Origin: Pontibacter vulgaris
Lineage (GTDB): Bacteria > Bacteroidota > Bacteroidia > Cytophagales > Hymenobacteraceae
Length of the DNA: 64,000 nucleotides
Direction of reading: 5' to 3'
Assembly: GCF_022758145.1 (NCBI RefSeq)
Contig: NZ_JAJVDH010000008.1
Coordinates: forward strand, 62,001 to 126,000
How positions within the stretch are numbered: the first letter of the stretch is position 1; the number at the start of each line of letters is the position of its first letter. Below the pieces are notes generated by a model. It was not told the DNA's origin. It worked only from the letters and a program-made list of their open reading frames with translations, and ran no database searches. The position numbers were made by a program, and so were the translations under genes. Of the stretch, positions 43,064 to 53,800 are shown piece after piece.

Positions 43064-43299
43064 GGGTGATGAATGTGCTAATGTGTAAATTATTTAATGC
43101 GTTACTATTTACAAATGATTTCTATAGTTGGACTTATAGTTTTCATAGCTTCTGAAAAACTGCATTTATAGATTGTTGGTAAAAATGCCAACCAATGGCT
43201 ATAACTTACATCCGTAAACAGCTTCAAAGTATAAAATGACGAGCGAGCCATACTCATACTATAAGTATAAACTCTGTCCGGTAGCTTCAAATTCAGTTA

Positions 43300-43848
43300 T
43301 TAGAAATTATTTTTCAGGGATGTCAGCAGCGCTTTTATAAACGGAAGTACATAGCCCAATGTATCTAATGCGTAAGGAGTGGATTTAAGAACAACCGGGT
43401 AAATGATCGAAGCATCGGCTGTGCCTTTTGTTATACTTATACCTGCCATACCTGAAACGTAGAAGAGCAGGCTTAAAGCAAAGCACCATTTCAGCGCCCC
43501 AAGTATAGCGCCCATCAGGTTATCGAACATGCCGAAAGGCGTGAAATCAACAGCTTTTTTAAGTATAATGCCTGCTAATCTTACCAGCAGAATAATACCC
43601 ACAAACACAACCAGGAAAGTAACATAAGGCAACAGGCCACCGGCATCGCCAAAAAAACCGCGCATTACGGGCAATGCCGTATCCAGTAATTTAAGGCCGC
43701 CAAGTATAGCAATCACCAGCGCTACCAACGACACCAGTTCCAATAACAAACCTTTCCGGAAACCCTGAAAAGCACCGAAGGCAATCGGGATGGCTAAGAA
43801 AATATCAAACGTGCTCACAACAGAAAAAATTAAGGCAGAAGCAGCCAA
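43300..43848 (-). CDS. CvpA-family membrane protein
   Basis: A 182-residue protein with four predicted membrane helices (starting about residues 4, 35, 72 and 112). The stretch FDIFLAIPIAFGAFQGFRKG is the CvpA/colicin V production family signature, with GFRKGLLLELVSL as the conserved part. These proteins support envelope functions; their molecular task is not settled. It lies 84 bp downstream of the yqeY-type gene on the same strand. The next gene downstream, pabA-type, is 236 bp away, so the link is loose. Confidence 0.85.
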   Translation of the reverse strand: MAASALIFSVVSTFDIFLAIPIAFGAFQGFRKGLLLELVSLVALVIAILGGLKLLDTALPVMRGFFGDAGGLLPYVTFLVVFVGIILLVRLAGIILKKAVDFTPFGMFDNLMGAILGALKWCFALSLLFYVSGMAGISITKGTADASIIYPVVLKSTPYALDTLGYVLPFIKALLTSLKNNF

Positions 43849-43932
43849 ACACCAGCCACTTCTGCCTTCAAATATACTTTAAAAAGAAGCACTACTCAAT
43901 AGCTTTTGCAGCTGTAGTAGCTCTTTTAAAAC

Positions 43933-44394
43933 TTAAAAATCTGTGTTGTTCAGTAAGGCGCCTACTGCGCTGGAAATTGCACGGCCATCTGCCTGCCCAG
44001 CCAGCTCACGCGATGCAACACCCATTACTTTCCCTAAATCAGACGGGCCGGTAGCACCTACACGCTGAATAATTTCAAGCAATCTTGCACGCAGGTCGCC
44101 TTCATCCAGTTGCTTTGGCAGGTATTCCTCAATCACGGCCAATTCTGCCAATTCAATTTCTTCCAAGTCGGCGCGGCCTTGCTTGGCGTATACTTCCGCC
44201 GATTCGCGGCGCTGCTTCGCAGCTTTTGTAAGTAACTTTAACTCCGTGTCTGGTGTAAGCCCTTCGCCACCGCCTTTTTCAGTTTCGGCCAGCAGTATCA
44301 ACGATTTTATACTTCTCAATGCCTGCAGGCGGCCTTTTTCTTTTGCCAGCATGGCCTGCTTTATGTCTGCCTCAATTCTTTGTTTTAAGCTCAT
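43933..44394 (-). CDS. GatB/YqeY-domain protein
   Basis: A 153-residue helical protein of the YqeY family, which shares the tail domain of GatB/GatE amidotransferase subunits and may bind tRNA. The sequence opens [20 protein letters not shown] and ends with the typical [24 protein letters not shown] segment. Length is standard. It is divergent from pdxJ, with the promoter region at 44395-44562. No biochemical role is proven for the family in bacteria. Confidence 0.9.
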   Translation of the reverse strand: MSLKQRIEADIKQAMLAKEKGRLQALRSIKSLILLAETEKGGGEGLTPDTELKLLTKAAKQRRESAEVYAKQGRADLEEIELAELAVIEEYLPKQLDEGDLRARLLEIIQRVGATGPSDLGKVMGVASRELAGQADGRAISSAVGALLNNTDF

Positions 44395-44562
44395 AGTTTT
44401 AATGTTAATTTATACTTCAAGACGAGGCACTTAGGTGTTGCCTGTATTTTATACACTACTATAGCCGTAGCTTTAGGTTATCATCTTAAACAAAATTCAG
44501 CTAATTTAGTCTGCTGTAACAGAAAGTATAACCCGGCCCCAAAAGCCGCCATTACCATACAC

Positions 44563-45276
44563 ATGACCAAACTGAGTGTAAATATAAACAAAATAGCCAC
44601 GCTGCGTAACGCCCGTGGCGGCGACAGGCCCAATGTGGTGCAGGTTGCCAAAGATTGCGAACGCTTTGGTGCGCAAGGTATAACCGTGCATCCGCGCCCC
44701 GACGAGCGCCACATTCGCTACCGCGATGTATACGACCTGAAAGACATAGTTACGACAGAATTTAACATCGAAGGCAACCCGACACCTGACTTTCTAAAGC
44801 TTGTAAAAGAAGTGCGCCCTGAACAGGCCACATTAGTACCCGATGCACCTGACGCCATCACGTCCAATGCCGGCTGGGACACGCTTAAGCATAAAGATTT
44901 TCTGACGGATGTAATTCTGGAGCTCAAAGAACTGGGCATCAGAACTTCTATTTTTGTTGATCCGGAGGAAAGTATGATTGAAGGTGCGGCACTGGTTGGC
45001 ACCGATCGGGTAGAGCTTTACACCGAAGCATATGCCAGCAACTACCACAGCAACCGTGAAGAAGCCATAAAACCATACTTAGCGGCTGCCATCAAGGCAC
45101 AGGAATTTGGAATTGGCCTGAACGCCGGACACGACCTTGATCTGGATAACCTGAAATACCTGAAAGATACATTACCGGGGCTGCTGGAAGTAAGTATAGG
45201 CCACGCCCTGATCTGCGACGCGCTATACTTTGGGCTGGAGAATACAATTCAGCTTTACCTGCGCCAGCTTAAATAA
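44563..45276 (+). CDS. pdxJ: Pyridoxine 5'-phosphate synthase
   Basis: Last ring-forming step of deoxyxylulose-dependent vitamin B6 synthesis: condenses 1-deoxy-xylulose 5-phosphate with 3-amino-2-oxopropyl phosphate. The 237-residue protein shows the PdxJ elements [35 protein letters not shown] and GHDLDLDN. Its TIM barrel is complete. Together with mnmH and selD downstream it forms a tight plus-strand run (2 bp to mnmH). No TAnnTTTG match was seen at a normal distance. Confidence 0.95.
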   Translation: MTKLSVNINKIATLRNARGGDRPNVVQVAKDCERFGAQGITVHPRPDERHIRYRDVYDLKDIVTTEFNIEGNPTPDFLKLVKEVRPEQATLVPDAPDAITSNAGWDTLKHKDFLTDVILELKELGIRTSIFVDPEESMIEGAALVGTDRVELYTEAYASNYHSNREEAIKPYLAAAIKAQEFGIGLNAGHDLDLDNLKYLKDTLPGLLEVSIGHALICDALYFGLENTIQLYLRQLK

Positions 45277-45278
45277 CC

Positions 45279-46307
45279 GTGGTAAATACGATAACCATAC
45301 AGGAGTTTCTGGAGAAGGCCAAAAGTCTGCCAGTGTTGGATGCCCGTGCACCCAAAGAGTATGCAACAGGCCATATCCCGGTAGCCAGAAGCTTTCCTAT
45401 CTTTTCGGATGAAGAGCGCGCCACTGTTGGCACTGCCTACAAACAACAAGGCCACGACCCGGCAGTACTAATAGGCCTGGACTTGTTTGGCCCAAAAATG
45501 TCGGAGTTTGTGAAAGAAGCAACTAAACTGGCTCCGGAAAAAGAACTGCTTGTACATTGCTGGCGTGGTGGTATGCGAAGCGGTGCCATGGCCTGGCTTC
45601 TTGATTTCGCCGGTTTCAAAGTAAACTTATTAGAGGGCGGTTATAAGTCATACCGCCATTTTATACAAGAGCAGTTCTCGGGTCCGCAGCACCTGGTTAT
45701 ACTTGGCGGCCTTACCGGAAGCGGCAAAACCGACCTGCTGCCTTACCTGCAAAAACTAGGGCAACAAACAATTGACCTGGAACGGCTGGCTTGCCACAAA
45801 GGCTCGGCTTTCGGAAGTATACACATGCCGCCGCAACCATCCACCGAAATGTTTGAGAACCTGCTGGGCACAGAGCTATTAAAAATTAACCGGAAGCAAC
45901 CGCTTTGGCTGGAAGATGAAAGTGTAACCATAGGCAAAGTAGTTATGCCCAAACCATTCTACGACCAGATGCAGCAGGCTACTGTTATACAGCTAGAGAT
46001 TCCGAAGGCAGCGCGCGTGCAGAAATTAGCCGCCGAATACTGCCATACCGATAAAGCAATTCTGGAAACAGCCATACTTAAAATTCAGAAACGCCTCGGT
46101 GGCCTGGCTACCAAAGAAGCGCTTGAGGCCATTGCCGCCGGCGATATGGAGAAGATGGTAGACATTGCCCTAAGCTACTACGACAAAGCCTATAATTTTG
46201 ACCTCGACAAAAAACAACGTGTGCTGTCGCTCCCTTTACCTAGTATAAACCCGGAAGAGAATGCACATCAGATAGTAGAATTTGCAAAAATGCATCAGCT
46301 GATTTAG
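45279..46307 (+). CDS. mnmH: tRNA 2-selenouridine synthase (MnmH/SelU/YbbB)
   Basis: Converts 2-thiouridine at the wobble position of certain tRNAs to 2-selenouridine using selenophosphate. The 342-residue protein has an N-terminal rhodanese domain with catalytic Cys94 in [13 protein letters not shown] and a P-loop domain with [10 protein letters not shown] (about 143-152). The start is a GTG (45279-45281), 2 bp after the pdxJ stop, and no ATG occurs near. The next gene, 2 bp downstream, is selD, which makes the selenophosphate donor. This is the standard selenouridine gene pair. Confidence 0.94.
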   Translation: MVNTITIQEFLEKAKSLPVLDARAPKEYATGHIPVARSFPIFSDEERATVGTAYKQQGHDPAVLIGLDLFGPKMSEFVKEATKLAPEKELLVHCWRGGMRSGAMAWLLDFAGFKVNLLEGGYKSYRHFIQEQFSGPQHLVILGGLTGSGKTDLLPYLQKLGQQTIDLERLACHKGSAFGSIHMPPQPSTEMFENLLGTELLKINRKQPLWLEDESVTIGKVVMPKPFYDQMQQATVIQLEIPKAARVQKLAAEYCHTDKAILETAILKIQKRLGGLATKEALEAIAAGDMEKMVDIALSYYDKAYNFDLDKKQRVLSLPLPSINPEENAHQIVEFAKMHQLI

Positions 46308-46309
46308 TT

Positions 46310-47362
46310 ATGGAAGAAACATCAATACAAGAAATAAAGCTTACCCAATACAGCCACGGCGCTGGTTGCGGCTGCAAAATATCGCCTAAAGTGCTCGATA
46401 CTATCCTGCACACCGATATCACTTATCCCGAAAACAAAAACCTGCTGGTTGGCAACAGCTCCCGCGACGATGCCGCCGTGTACGACATTGGCAATGGCCG
46501 CGCCGTTATCAGCACCACCGATTTTTTTATGCCAATTGTGGATGATGCCTATGATTTTGGTCGTATTGCATCGGCTAACGCTATTTCGGATATCTATGCC
46601 ATGGGAGGCACGCCAACTATGGCCATTGCGGTATTAGGCTGGCCCATTGATAAACTGGCCCCTGAAGTAGCTAAACGCGTAATAGAAGGCAGCCGCAGTA
46701 TTTGCCACGAAGCAGGTATACCTTTAGCCGGAGGCCACAGCATCGATAGCCCCGAACCTATTTTTGGCCTGGCTGTAACCGGCATGCTCGATATCCCTAA
46801 CCTGAAACAAAACGATACCGCCACCGCTGGCTGCGAATTATACTTAACAAAACCGCTTGGCGTAGGCATACTTACCACCGCGCAGAAAAAAGCCATACTT
46901 AAGCCGGAGCACACGCACCTGGCACCTCAGCAAATGATGCAGCTGAATAAAATTGGGGAAGAACTGGGTAAGCTACCGCAGGTTAAAGCCATGACCGATG
47001 TTACAGGTTTTGGTTTGTTAGGCCACCTGTCAGAGATGTGCGAAGGCAGCAACCTTACAGCAGAAGTATACTTTGATAAAGTACCGGTTATACCTGAGGC
47101 GCTGGAGTACCTGGCACAGAAAGCTATACCTGGCGGCACAAACCGTAACTTCGATAGCTACGGCCACAAAATTGCAGCCCTCACCCCAGACCAGAAACAC
47201 CTGCTCTGCGACCCACAAACCAGCGGCGGCTTGCTAGTAGCTGTTGACCCTGCCGGCCGTGAAGAAGTATTGCAGCTTTTTGCAAAGTATAACCTGGACC
47301 TTCAGCCATTAGGTGTTTTAAAAGAGCGCGGAGCTGATGAGAAATTAATTCAGGTAGTATAA
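46310..47362 (+). CDS. selD: Selenide, water dikinase (selenophosphate synthetase)
   Basis: Makes selenophosphate from selenide and ATP. The 350-residue protein opens [16 protein letters not shown], aligned with E. coli, so Cys20 takes the place of the catalytic Cys17 (selenocysteine in some homologues) and Lys23 that of Lys20; both catalytic residues are encoded by ordinary codons. The [11 protein letters not shown] and CDPQTSGG motifs fit the AIRS/PurM fold. No selA, selB or selC is in the window, so its known role here would be to feed mnmH. No in-frame TGA is used. Confidence 0.95.
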   Translation: MEETSIQEIKLTQYSHGAGCGCKISPKVLDTILHTDITYPENKNLLVGNSSRDDAAVYDIGNGRAVISTTDFFMPIVDDAYDFGRIASANAISDIYAMGGTPTMAIAVLGWPIDKLAPEVAKRVIEGSRSICHEAGIPLAGGHSIDSPEPIFGLAVTGMLDIPNLKQNDTATAGCELYLTKPLGVGILTTAQKKAILKPEHTHLAPQQMMQLNKIGEELGKLPQVKAMTDVTGFGLLGHLSEMCEGSNLTAEVYFDKVPVIPEALEYLAQKAIPGGTNRNFDSYGHKIAALTPDQKHLLCDPQTSGGLLVAVDPAGREEVLQLFAKYNLDLQPLGVLKERGADEKLIQVV

Positions 47363-47456
47363 AGGCTGCTATCTAATAAGCCTATACTTGCGTAAGCCTT
47401 AAAACTGATTACTGTTTACTAATAACTGCTCACTGTACTTACTGTTAACTGAAAGT

Positions 47457-48227
47457 ATGAAATTACACTACCGCGAAATGGGCCATGGACAACCACTGCT
47501 AATATTGCACGGCTTGTTTGGCACATCCGATAACTGGCAAACACTGGCCAAGCGTTTGGCTGAAAACTATAACGTATTTCTTGTAGACCTGCGAAACCAT
47601 GGCCGCTCGCCACACAGTGACCAGCACGACTACGATGTAATGGCAGCCGATGTGCTGGCGCTCGTAGATGAGTTGCAAATTCCAACACCAGCCATTATGG
47701 GCCACTCGATGGGCGGCAAAGTAGCCATGAATTATGCGCTTAAATACCCAACCCGTCTTACCAAACTTATAGTTGTAGACATTGCGCCTAAAGCTTACCC
47801 ACCGCATCACGATGAGATAATAGACGCATTGCAGTCGGTAGACCTAAGCACTGTTACAAGCCGTGGCGAAGTAGATGCACAGCTGGCTAAAACTATTAAA
47901 GAAGATGAGGTGCGCCTGTTCCTGATGAAAAACCTGTACCGCAAAGAAGATAACACTTTCGGCTGGCGCATGAACCTGGATGCCATTGAGAAGAACTACG
48001 GTAAAATTGCTGCAGCTATTACGTCAGATGTTCCTTTCAAAAAACACACCCTGTTTATAAAAGGTGGCAGGTCCCGGTATATTCTGCCGGAAGATATTTA
48101 CAGCAGCATAGAGCATTTGTTTACGCTGGTTGAGGTTGAAACTGTGCCAAATGCCGGCCATTGGGTACATGCCGAAGCACCCGACCAGGTATACGAACTG
48201 GTTTCAAATTTTTTGGAAGCTCAGTAA
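47457..48227 (+). CDS. Alpha/beta hydrolase (YbfF-like esterase)
   Basis: A 256-residue hydrolase with the full catalytic set. The oxyanion stretch is LLILHGLFGTSDNW (about 14-27), the elbow GHSMGGKVA contains Ser84, and the histidine is in PNAGHWVHAEAPD. RNHGRSPHS is typical of the YbfF esterase group. Substrate unknown; short-chain acyl esters or acyl-CoA are likely classes. It lies 94 bp after selD and may be its own unit. The second hydrolase of the window (41664) is only distantly similar. Confidence 0.85.
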   Translation: MKLHYREMGHGQPLLILHGLFGTSDNWQTLAKRLAENYNVFLVDLRNHGRSPHSDQHDYDVMAADVLALVDELQIPTPAIMGHSMGGKVAMNYALKYPTRLTKLIVVDIAPKAYPPHHDEIIDALQSVDLSTVTSRGEVDAQLAKTIKEDEVRLFLMKNLYRKEDNTFGWRMNLDAIEKNYGKIAAAITSDVPFKKHTLFIKGGRSRYILPEDIYSSIEHLFTLVEVETVPNAGHWVHAEAPDQVYELVSNFLEAQ

Positions 48228-48407
48228 ACAAATACTGATTTACCAGAAATTTTCAAACTGCATCTGCACCTTCCTTACTGGCCCAGATTTATACCTGTGA
48301 AGATGTAAAAGCAATTAAAACCTAAATTGCATACTTGCAGATAACTTAAAAGCTGTCGCGGCAAAATGGCTGTGGCAGCTTTTTTATTTTGGCACCGTTA
48401 TACTTTA

Positions 48408-48415
48408 TACTTTTG
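48408..48415 (+). promoter_or_regulatory. -7 box just before the RsmI-like gene
   Basis: TACTTTTG is an exact TAnnTTTG match ending 4 bp before the ATG at 48420, giving little or no 5' leader. It overlaps the second of two adjacent TATACTT copies (about 48399 and 48406). Confidence 0.4.
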
Positions 48416-48419
48416 CACC

Positions 48420-49136
48420 ATGAAAAAATCCGGCACTTTATACTTAATCCCAACCATACTTGCTGAAGGCACCGCTGAGCAGGTGATCTCGCCACAAGTA
48501 AAAGACACGGTTCGACACCTTACCTATTTTATAGTTGAGAACCTGCGCACGGCCCGCCGCTTCGTAAAAAGCATTTGCCCTGAGCTGGTTATAGAGGAGT
48601 TGAATTTTGTTCAGGTTGATAAAGATGCCACGCCTGCACAGGTACAGGCTTCGCTTAAGCCATTGCAGGAACAAGGTATAGATGCCGGTATAATTTCGGA
48701 AGCTGGTTGCCCCGGCGTAGCCGACCCAGGTGCCGAAGTTGTAAAGTATGCCCACCAGAAAAGTATAAAAGTGGTGCCATTTGCCGGACCTTCGGCTATA
48801 CTTTTAAGCTTAATGGGAAGCGGATTTAACGGGCAGCACTTCGCTTTTCATGGTTACCTGCCCATAGAAAAAGGCCCGCGCCTGCAGGCCCTTCGCCAGC
48901 TAGAAAAAGAAATGCTCCAGCGCGACCAGACACAGATTTTCATGGAGACGCCTTACCGCAACAATAAGCTGCTCGAAGATCTGGTGCATAACCTAAGTGG
49001 CAGCACGCGTCTCTGCATCGCAGCCAACATCACATCACCTGAGCACGAGCTTATCCAAACTAAAACCATAGCAGAATGGAAAGGCAAACTACCCGACATT
49101 CACAAGCAGCCAGCCGTGTTCCTGATCTATAAATAG
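48420..49136 (+). CDS. RsmI-like SAM-dependent methyltransferase (tetrapyrrole methylase fold)
   Basis: From the ATG at 48420 the protein is 238 residues; an upstream in-frame ATG at 48366 would add 18 unlikely residues (AVAAFLFWHRYTLYFC). It resembles RsmI, which methylates C1402 of 16S rRNA: LYLIPTILAEG, EAGCPGVADPGAEVV (the conserved SAM-binding glycine-rich part) and GPSAILLSLMGSGFNGQHF. It is a little shorter than E. coli RsmI (about 286). A role outside rRNA is possible because several Bacteroidota proteins of this size carry no function label. Confidence 0.8.
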   Translation: MKKSGTLYLIPTILAEGTAEQVISPQVKDTVRHLTYFIVENLRTARRFVKSICPELVIEELNFVQVDKDATPAQVQASLKPLQEQGIDAGIISEAGCPGVADPGAEVVKYAHQKSIKVVPFAGPSAILLSLMGSGFNGQHFAFHGYLPIEKGPRLQALRQLEKEMLQRDQTQIFMETPYRNNKLLEDLVHNLSGSTRLCIAANITSPEHELIQTKTIAEWKGKLPDIHKQPAVFLIYK

Positions 49137-49264
49137 TCCCCTCGATTTTAGATTAACGTTTTTAAGTTCCAGCTGATGCTCACACGCGCCAGAGGTGAGC
49201 GAGAGCATTTATTGGCCAGCTAATTTAACGTGAACTTAAATTCTAAATCGATTAAAGTATAAAA
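49137..49264. other. Short intergenic stretch with no recognisable element
   Basis: Between the RsmI-like stop and the terminator at 49269. No frame, repeat or promoter box stood out; one AAGTATA lies at about 49256. Confidence 0.5.
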
Positions 49265-49268
49265 TAGA

Positions 49269-49296
49269 AAAGGCCCCCGGAGTCCGGAGGCCTTTG
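49269..49296. terminator. Bidirectional terminator between RsmI-like gene and first susD
   Basis: GGCCTCCGG pairs with CCGGGGGCC around ACT (with one wobble), flanked by AAA and TTT. The sequence after it, GAAGAAGACTACTACTTA (49303-49320), recurs behind a similar hairpin at 60998-61050. Confidence 0.85.
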
Positions 49297-49364
49297 TCTT
49301 GTGAAGAAGACTACTACTTAGTTTTCTAATTTATTCACTTTACTAACTTAAAATATCTTTTAGG

Positions 49365-50831
49365 CTATTGTGCATCCCACCATACTCTGGTGTAGTTGTC
49401 GTCAGCACCCTGGCGGGTAACAGCTTCAGTATAGCCAGCCTCATTCAGTGCTTTCGCGTTTGATGGATAACCCATTCTGCGCGGAATACCTCTTGAGTCT
49501 ACTGCATCAGGAGCTGGTGCAAGTACAGGGAAACCTGTTCTTCTCCAGTCTGTCCATGACTCAAAGCCATTCAGGTACTGGTGCACCCACTTCTGAGAGA
49601 TAATTTTCTCTAAACCATTGGCAGTAGTATAAGCTATGTCAGCATCAGCTATGAAAGCATTATAAGCTGCTTCGTCATACACACCCCAGAATTCCCAAGA
49701 AGCTTTGATCGCGCTGTTATACAGGTCTGCTACAGCACCGCCGTTCGGAATTGTAAAGCCTCTGTGTACAGCTTCTGCTTTTACAAACTGAACTTGTGCA
49801 TAAGTAAAGATTGGCGCTTCTGTATCGGAAGCCTGTAGGCGTGCACCTATACGGCTGTAGATACCAGGTATGTTTTTAGCTGCTGAGCTACCATATGGTA
49901 AAGGCTTAACCTCAGAACCGTTAAGAACCTCACCATATACAAACACGCGTGGGTCGTTGTTAGCTAGCATGTAGTTACCTAAAGTGCTGCTAATGGCATA
50001 GTCATTACGGTTGTCATTAGAGTAGTTCTCGTACCAAGGGTTCCAGTTGTTAGGGTCTCCGCCGATAAACTTATAGGTAATGTTCTGTGCATTGCTCTCA
50101 ATTACACCATCAGTTAAAGCAGCTGTCATTTCAGTCTGAGCCTTTGCAGGGTTCTTCTTCATCAGGCGAAGCGACATGAACAAACGGGTTGTGTTAGCAA
50201 AACGCTTCCAGGCAGCCATGTCTCCACCTAGCAGGATATCGCCGGTAACGCCAGCCTCACCAGTATTGATCATAGCCTGCGCTTCTTTCAGCTCCTTAAA
50301 CAGGTCGTTGTAAATATCTTCCTGCTTGTCATACTTTGGCTGCAGTACCTGGTTGCCTTTCAGCGCATCAGAGTAAGGAATATCGCCATAAATATCAGTC
50401 AGGAACCAGAAGTAATAAGCCTTCATGATACGGGCTACAGCAATCTGGTTGTTTTTAGAGCCGTTACCGATATCAGCCAGTTTGCTGTCTTCGTTGTTCA
50501 GGTTGATGATGGTCTGCAGGTTGTAAAGCGGGCCTGTATACCATGCCGTCCACGACAGGTTTCTAACTGAATACAACGAGCTGGCAGGATACGGGCCTTC
50601 AGCCAAATGCTGGGCATACAGGTCCAGGTACTCGGTACCATAGCCGGCTACGTTACGGATTGGAGCATTCCAAACCGTGAAAGGAAGCTGCTGTAAGGCA
50701 AACGTTAAAAGGGTGCGTGTAGGCGCTTCTTTCACCTGTCTTGGATCGACGTTCGTGTCGTCAAAATCACTAGGATCGCACGCGACCATAGCAAAAAGCA
50801 CCGCGATGAATAATATAAATTTATTTTTCAT
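49365..50831 (-). CDS. SusD/RagB-like nutrient-binding outer-membrane lipoprotein (pair 1)
   Basis: A 488-residue surface lipoprotein (lipobox AMVAC, lipidated Cys18) of the SusD/RagB SusD-like type. The lid protein closes over the SusC barrel and captures nutrient. The stretch KIISQKWVHQYLNGFESWTD and the closing segment up to TRVWWDAQ are typical of the SusD-like_2 subgroup, all three SusD in the window having a [VT]xWD-type end. It lies 21 bp after its susC partner on the minus strand. No degradative enzyme is next to it, so the ligand is unknown. Confidence 0.9.
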   Translation of the reverse strand: MKNKFILFIAVLFAMVACDPSDFDDTNVDPRQVKEAPTRTLLTFALQQLPFTVWNAPIRNVAGYGTEYLDLYAQHLAEGPYPASSLYSVRNLSWTAWYTGPLYNLQTIINLNNEDSKLADIGNGSKNNQIAVARIMKAYYFWFLTDIYGDIPYSDALKGNQVLQPKYDKQEDIYNDLFKELKEAQAMINTGEAGVTGDILLGGDMAAWKRFANTTRLFMSLRLMKKNPAKAQTEMTAALTDGVIESNAQNITYKFIGGDPNNWNPWYENYSNDNRNDYAISSTLGNYMLANNDPRVFVYGEVLNGSEVKPLPYGSSAAKNIPGIYSRIGARLQASDTEAPIFTYAQVQFVKAEAVHRGFTIPNGGAVADLYNSAIKASWEFWGVYDEAAYNAFIADADIAYTTANGLEKIISQKWVHQYLNGFESWTDWRRTGFPVLAPAPDAVDSRGIPRRMGYPSNAKALNEAGYTEAVTRQGADDNYTRVWWDAQ

Positions 50832-50852
50832 ATAAGATCAAACTTTAAAAAA

Positions 50853-53800
50853 TTACAGTCTTACTTTCAGGTTAATACCCATTGTGCGGGTAGATGGCAA
50901 CTGGCCACCTTCGAACCATGTTTCTTCCAATTCTGATGGGTCAACGCCGAACTCTTTACCAGGAGCGCTGATCAGCCATGCGTTGCTTACCATTACACCA
51001 AGGTTAGCACTTTTGATTGTGTTACCAAGTAATGATTTAGGAAGGTCGTAACCCAGGCGTACTTCGCGTAGTTTCAGGTAAGAAGCATCTATAACCATCT
51101 GGTTGATGTTATCGCGCTGAAGTGAAGTATAGAAGTAGTTACGCGCAGGAATGTAAGTCGTGTTTGGTTTGCCGTCAGCATAAACGCCCGGGATCAGGAT
51201 ACCACCACCATTTGATGGGAAATCTCTCCAATCGTGGCCTTTATCGTTTACACCAACTGTGTTCTCATGCAGACCTGTACCATATCCGTACATTTTAGTA
51301 AGCGAGTGGAACAAACCACCTTTCTGGAAGTCGATAGAGAAGGCAAGGTTAAAGCCTTTGTAGCTGAAGTTGTTGAACAAACCACCGGTAAAGTCTGGCT
51401 GTATAGTACCTCTCTCTTTGTTAATATCATACAGAGGAATACCGTTAGAACCAACTTTAACATTACCCTGCTCATCGCGCTGCCACATACGGCCTACCAG
51501 CATACCCCACTCTTTACCAACACGGTGCTCCAGGCGGGTATCGTTACGCTGTGTACCTGCTAAGTAATTTGTAAGGCCATCAGAAAGCTCAATTACTTTT
51601 GAGCGGTTTCTACCCATGTTCAGGCTTACATCCCACTTGAAATCGCCGTTTAAAGGAGTCGCATTTATACTTGCCTCTATACCTTTACGCTGTATTTTAC
51701 CTGCGTTAATCTGGTAGTTGCTGAAACCTGTTGAAGGGTCGATGTTCAGAGGCAGGATCTGGTCTGTGTTATCATCCTGGTAATAAGTAAATTCAATACC
51801 TACAGCGTTAAATAAGCGTAAATCGGCACCAAATTCTCTTGATGTTGTAAGCGCAGGCATAATATTACCTGTTCTGTACTCATTGCCCACTTCAGCAGAA
51901 GGAGTAGAACCGTAAGGCGATTTATTATCTGTAGTAGTATAAACCTGGAAAGGACTTAAGTCTGCACCAACCTGTGCCCAAGAGGCTCTTAATTTACCAG
52001 TTGTCAGCACGTTAGTGATCGGGCTGTTCTTCATCAGTTCGGTAAATACAAAGCTACCGCCTATAGATGGATACAGGAAGGAGTTGTTTTTAACCGGAAG
52101 TACCGAAGACCAGTCGTTTCTTGTAGAGGCATCTATAAACAGGAAGCTCTTATAGCCAAACGATGCACGGCCGTATACGCTTCGAACCTGTTTCTTAGAA
52201 TAACCTCTTGCTATGTAAGGGCGGGCAATAGAAGCGTTAATATCAAAGTAGTTAGGGAAAGACAAACCACCCTGCGTAACTTCTTCCAGCTGGTTGTAGC
52301 TATCCTTGCGCAGGTTACCACCCACAAGGGCGTCTACTGAAAAATCGCCGAACGCTCGCTTAAAGTTCAGGTTCGATTCGTAGTTCATTTCGCGGAAGGT
52401 GTTCTGGTAGAGCGAGTATTCGTCTGTGTTCAAACCACCTGAAGCGATACGGAAATCACCTTCGCCATTTCTTAAGCTCATACGGGCATAAGACTGCCAG
52501 CTGAAGTAATCGTTTATTTTATAGTTTAATCCAAGGTTACCAACCAAACGGTTAGAGTTTGATGTACCATAGTTCTCGTTAACTACAAAGTATGGAGAGT
52601 CCCAGTACTGTGGAGCCAGGTATAACGACGGATCGCCTGTACCATTCGGGTCGCCTATGTTCCATGACTGAAGCGAGCCATCTGCGTTGCGATAGTTCTT
52701 CAATCTTTCCAGGTCAAGCTGGCGCTGGAACCACTGGTTAAAGTTCTGCGTCACGTTCAAACCATCCAGGCGGTATCCTTCTTGCGGACGACCATCCTGT
52801 TTGTTTGATGTAAAGCTCATATCAGCAGAAACTGCCAGCTTTTTAGTAACATCCAACGTGGTATTTAAACCTACCTGGTGCTGGTTACGCTCTGCATTAG
52901 GTATGATAAGCGTACGCTGCTGGTTAGCGTAGGTCAGGCGGTAAGTATAATTATCAGCACCACCACTGAAAGCGATACTATTGTTTAAGTTTTTACCTGT
53001 TTTGTAAAAGTTCTTGATGTTATCCGGCTGCGGAGTAAGCGGGCTTAGCTTACCAAAGTCAGCGCCAGGGTACCATGAATAGTATGGGCGATAAGGCTGG
53101 CCATTCATTTTAGGACCCCAGCTTTCATCGGCACCATAGTCTAATATACGCTGGCCATCAAAAGCGGCCCATTCTGCAGGGTGCGTTCCTGGCTTATATC
53201 TGAATATGTAATAACCTTCAGCATCGTAGGTAGTACCCGGAGATTTAGCGTTAGAAGTATAACCACCTGCATAACTATTCTGGTAAGGCATGGTTACCGA
53301 TGGGTTTTCAAAAGCAGCGGAAAGGTTCAGCTCTACTGTAGGAGTACCTCTTGTTCCTTTTTTGCTCGTGATCATAACCACACCGTTAGCAGCACGCTGG
53401 CCGTAAAGGGCAGTTGCTGCCGCACCTTTCAGCACCGAAATGCTCTCAACGTTATCCATAATTACGCTGTTCTGGTCTGTGATAGTACCATCTACAACAT
53501 AAAGCGGAGGCTGAGAAGTGTTAAGGCTGTTAGCGCCACGAATAACGATGTTGGCGTTATCGAAGTTAGAGCTTGGCGAACCTTGCAGCTGTATACCTGA
53601 AACTTTACCAACTAGCGCTGAACTTACGTCATTGGATTTGGCATACGTAAGGTTTTCGTTGCTTACAGCACCAACCGAGTAAGGTAGTGTTTCCTTTTCG
53701 CGCTGGTAACCAAGGGCTGTAACTACAACTTCGCTCAGCTGCTTTGTATCAACAGGAAGGCTGATGTTAACAGTTGAAGCATTGCCTATAGCACGCTCTG

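Noticed and set aside
43105..43290. 61-codon minus-strand frame between cvpA and the pabA-type gene
   Set aside because: No signal peptide, motif or promoter; codon use differs from neighbours; the stretch looks like plain AT-rich spacer with heptamer copies.
46310..47362. Possible selenocysteine (TGA) codon in SelD
   Set aside because: The position is an ordinary Cys codon (TGC) and no internal TGA interrupts the frame.
53181..53600. 139-codon plus-strand frame inside the pair-1 susC gene
   Set aside because: Fully antisense to a well-supported coding gene and rich in Cys/Ser/Arg, as usual for shadow frames.
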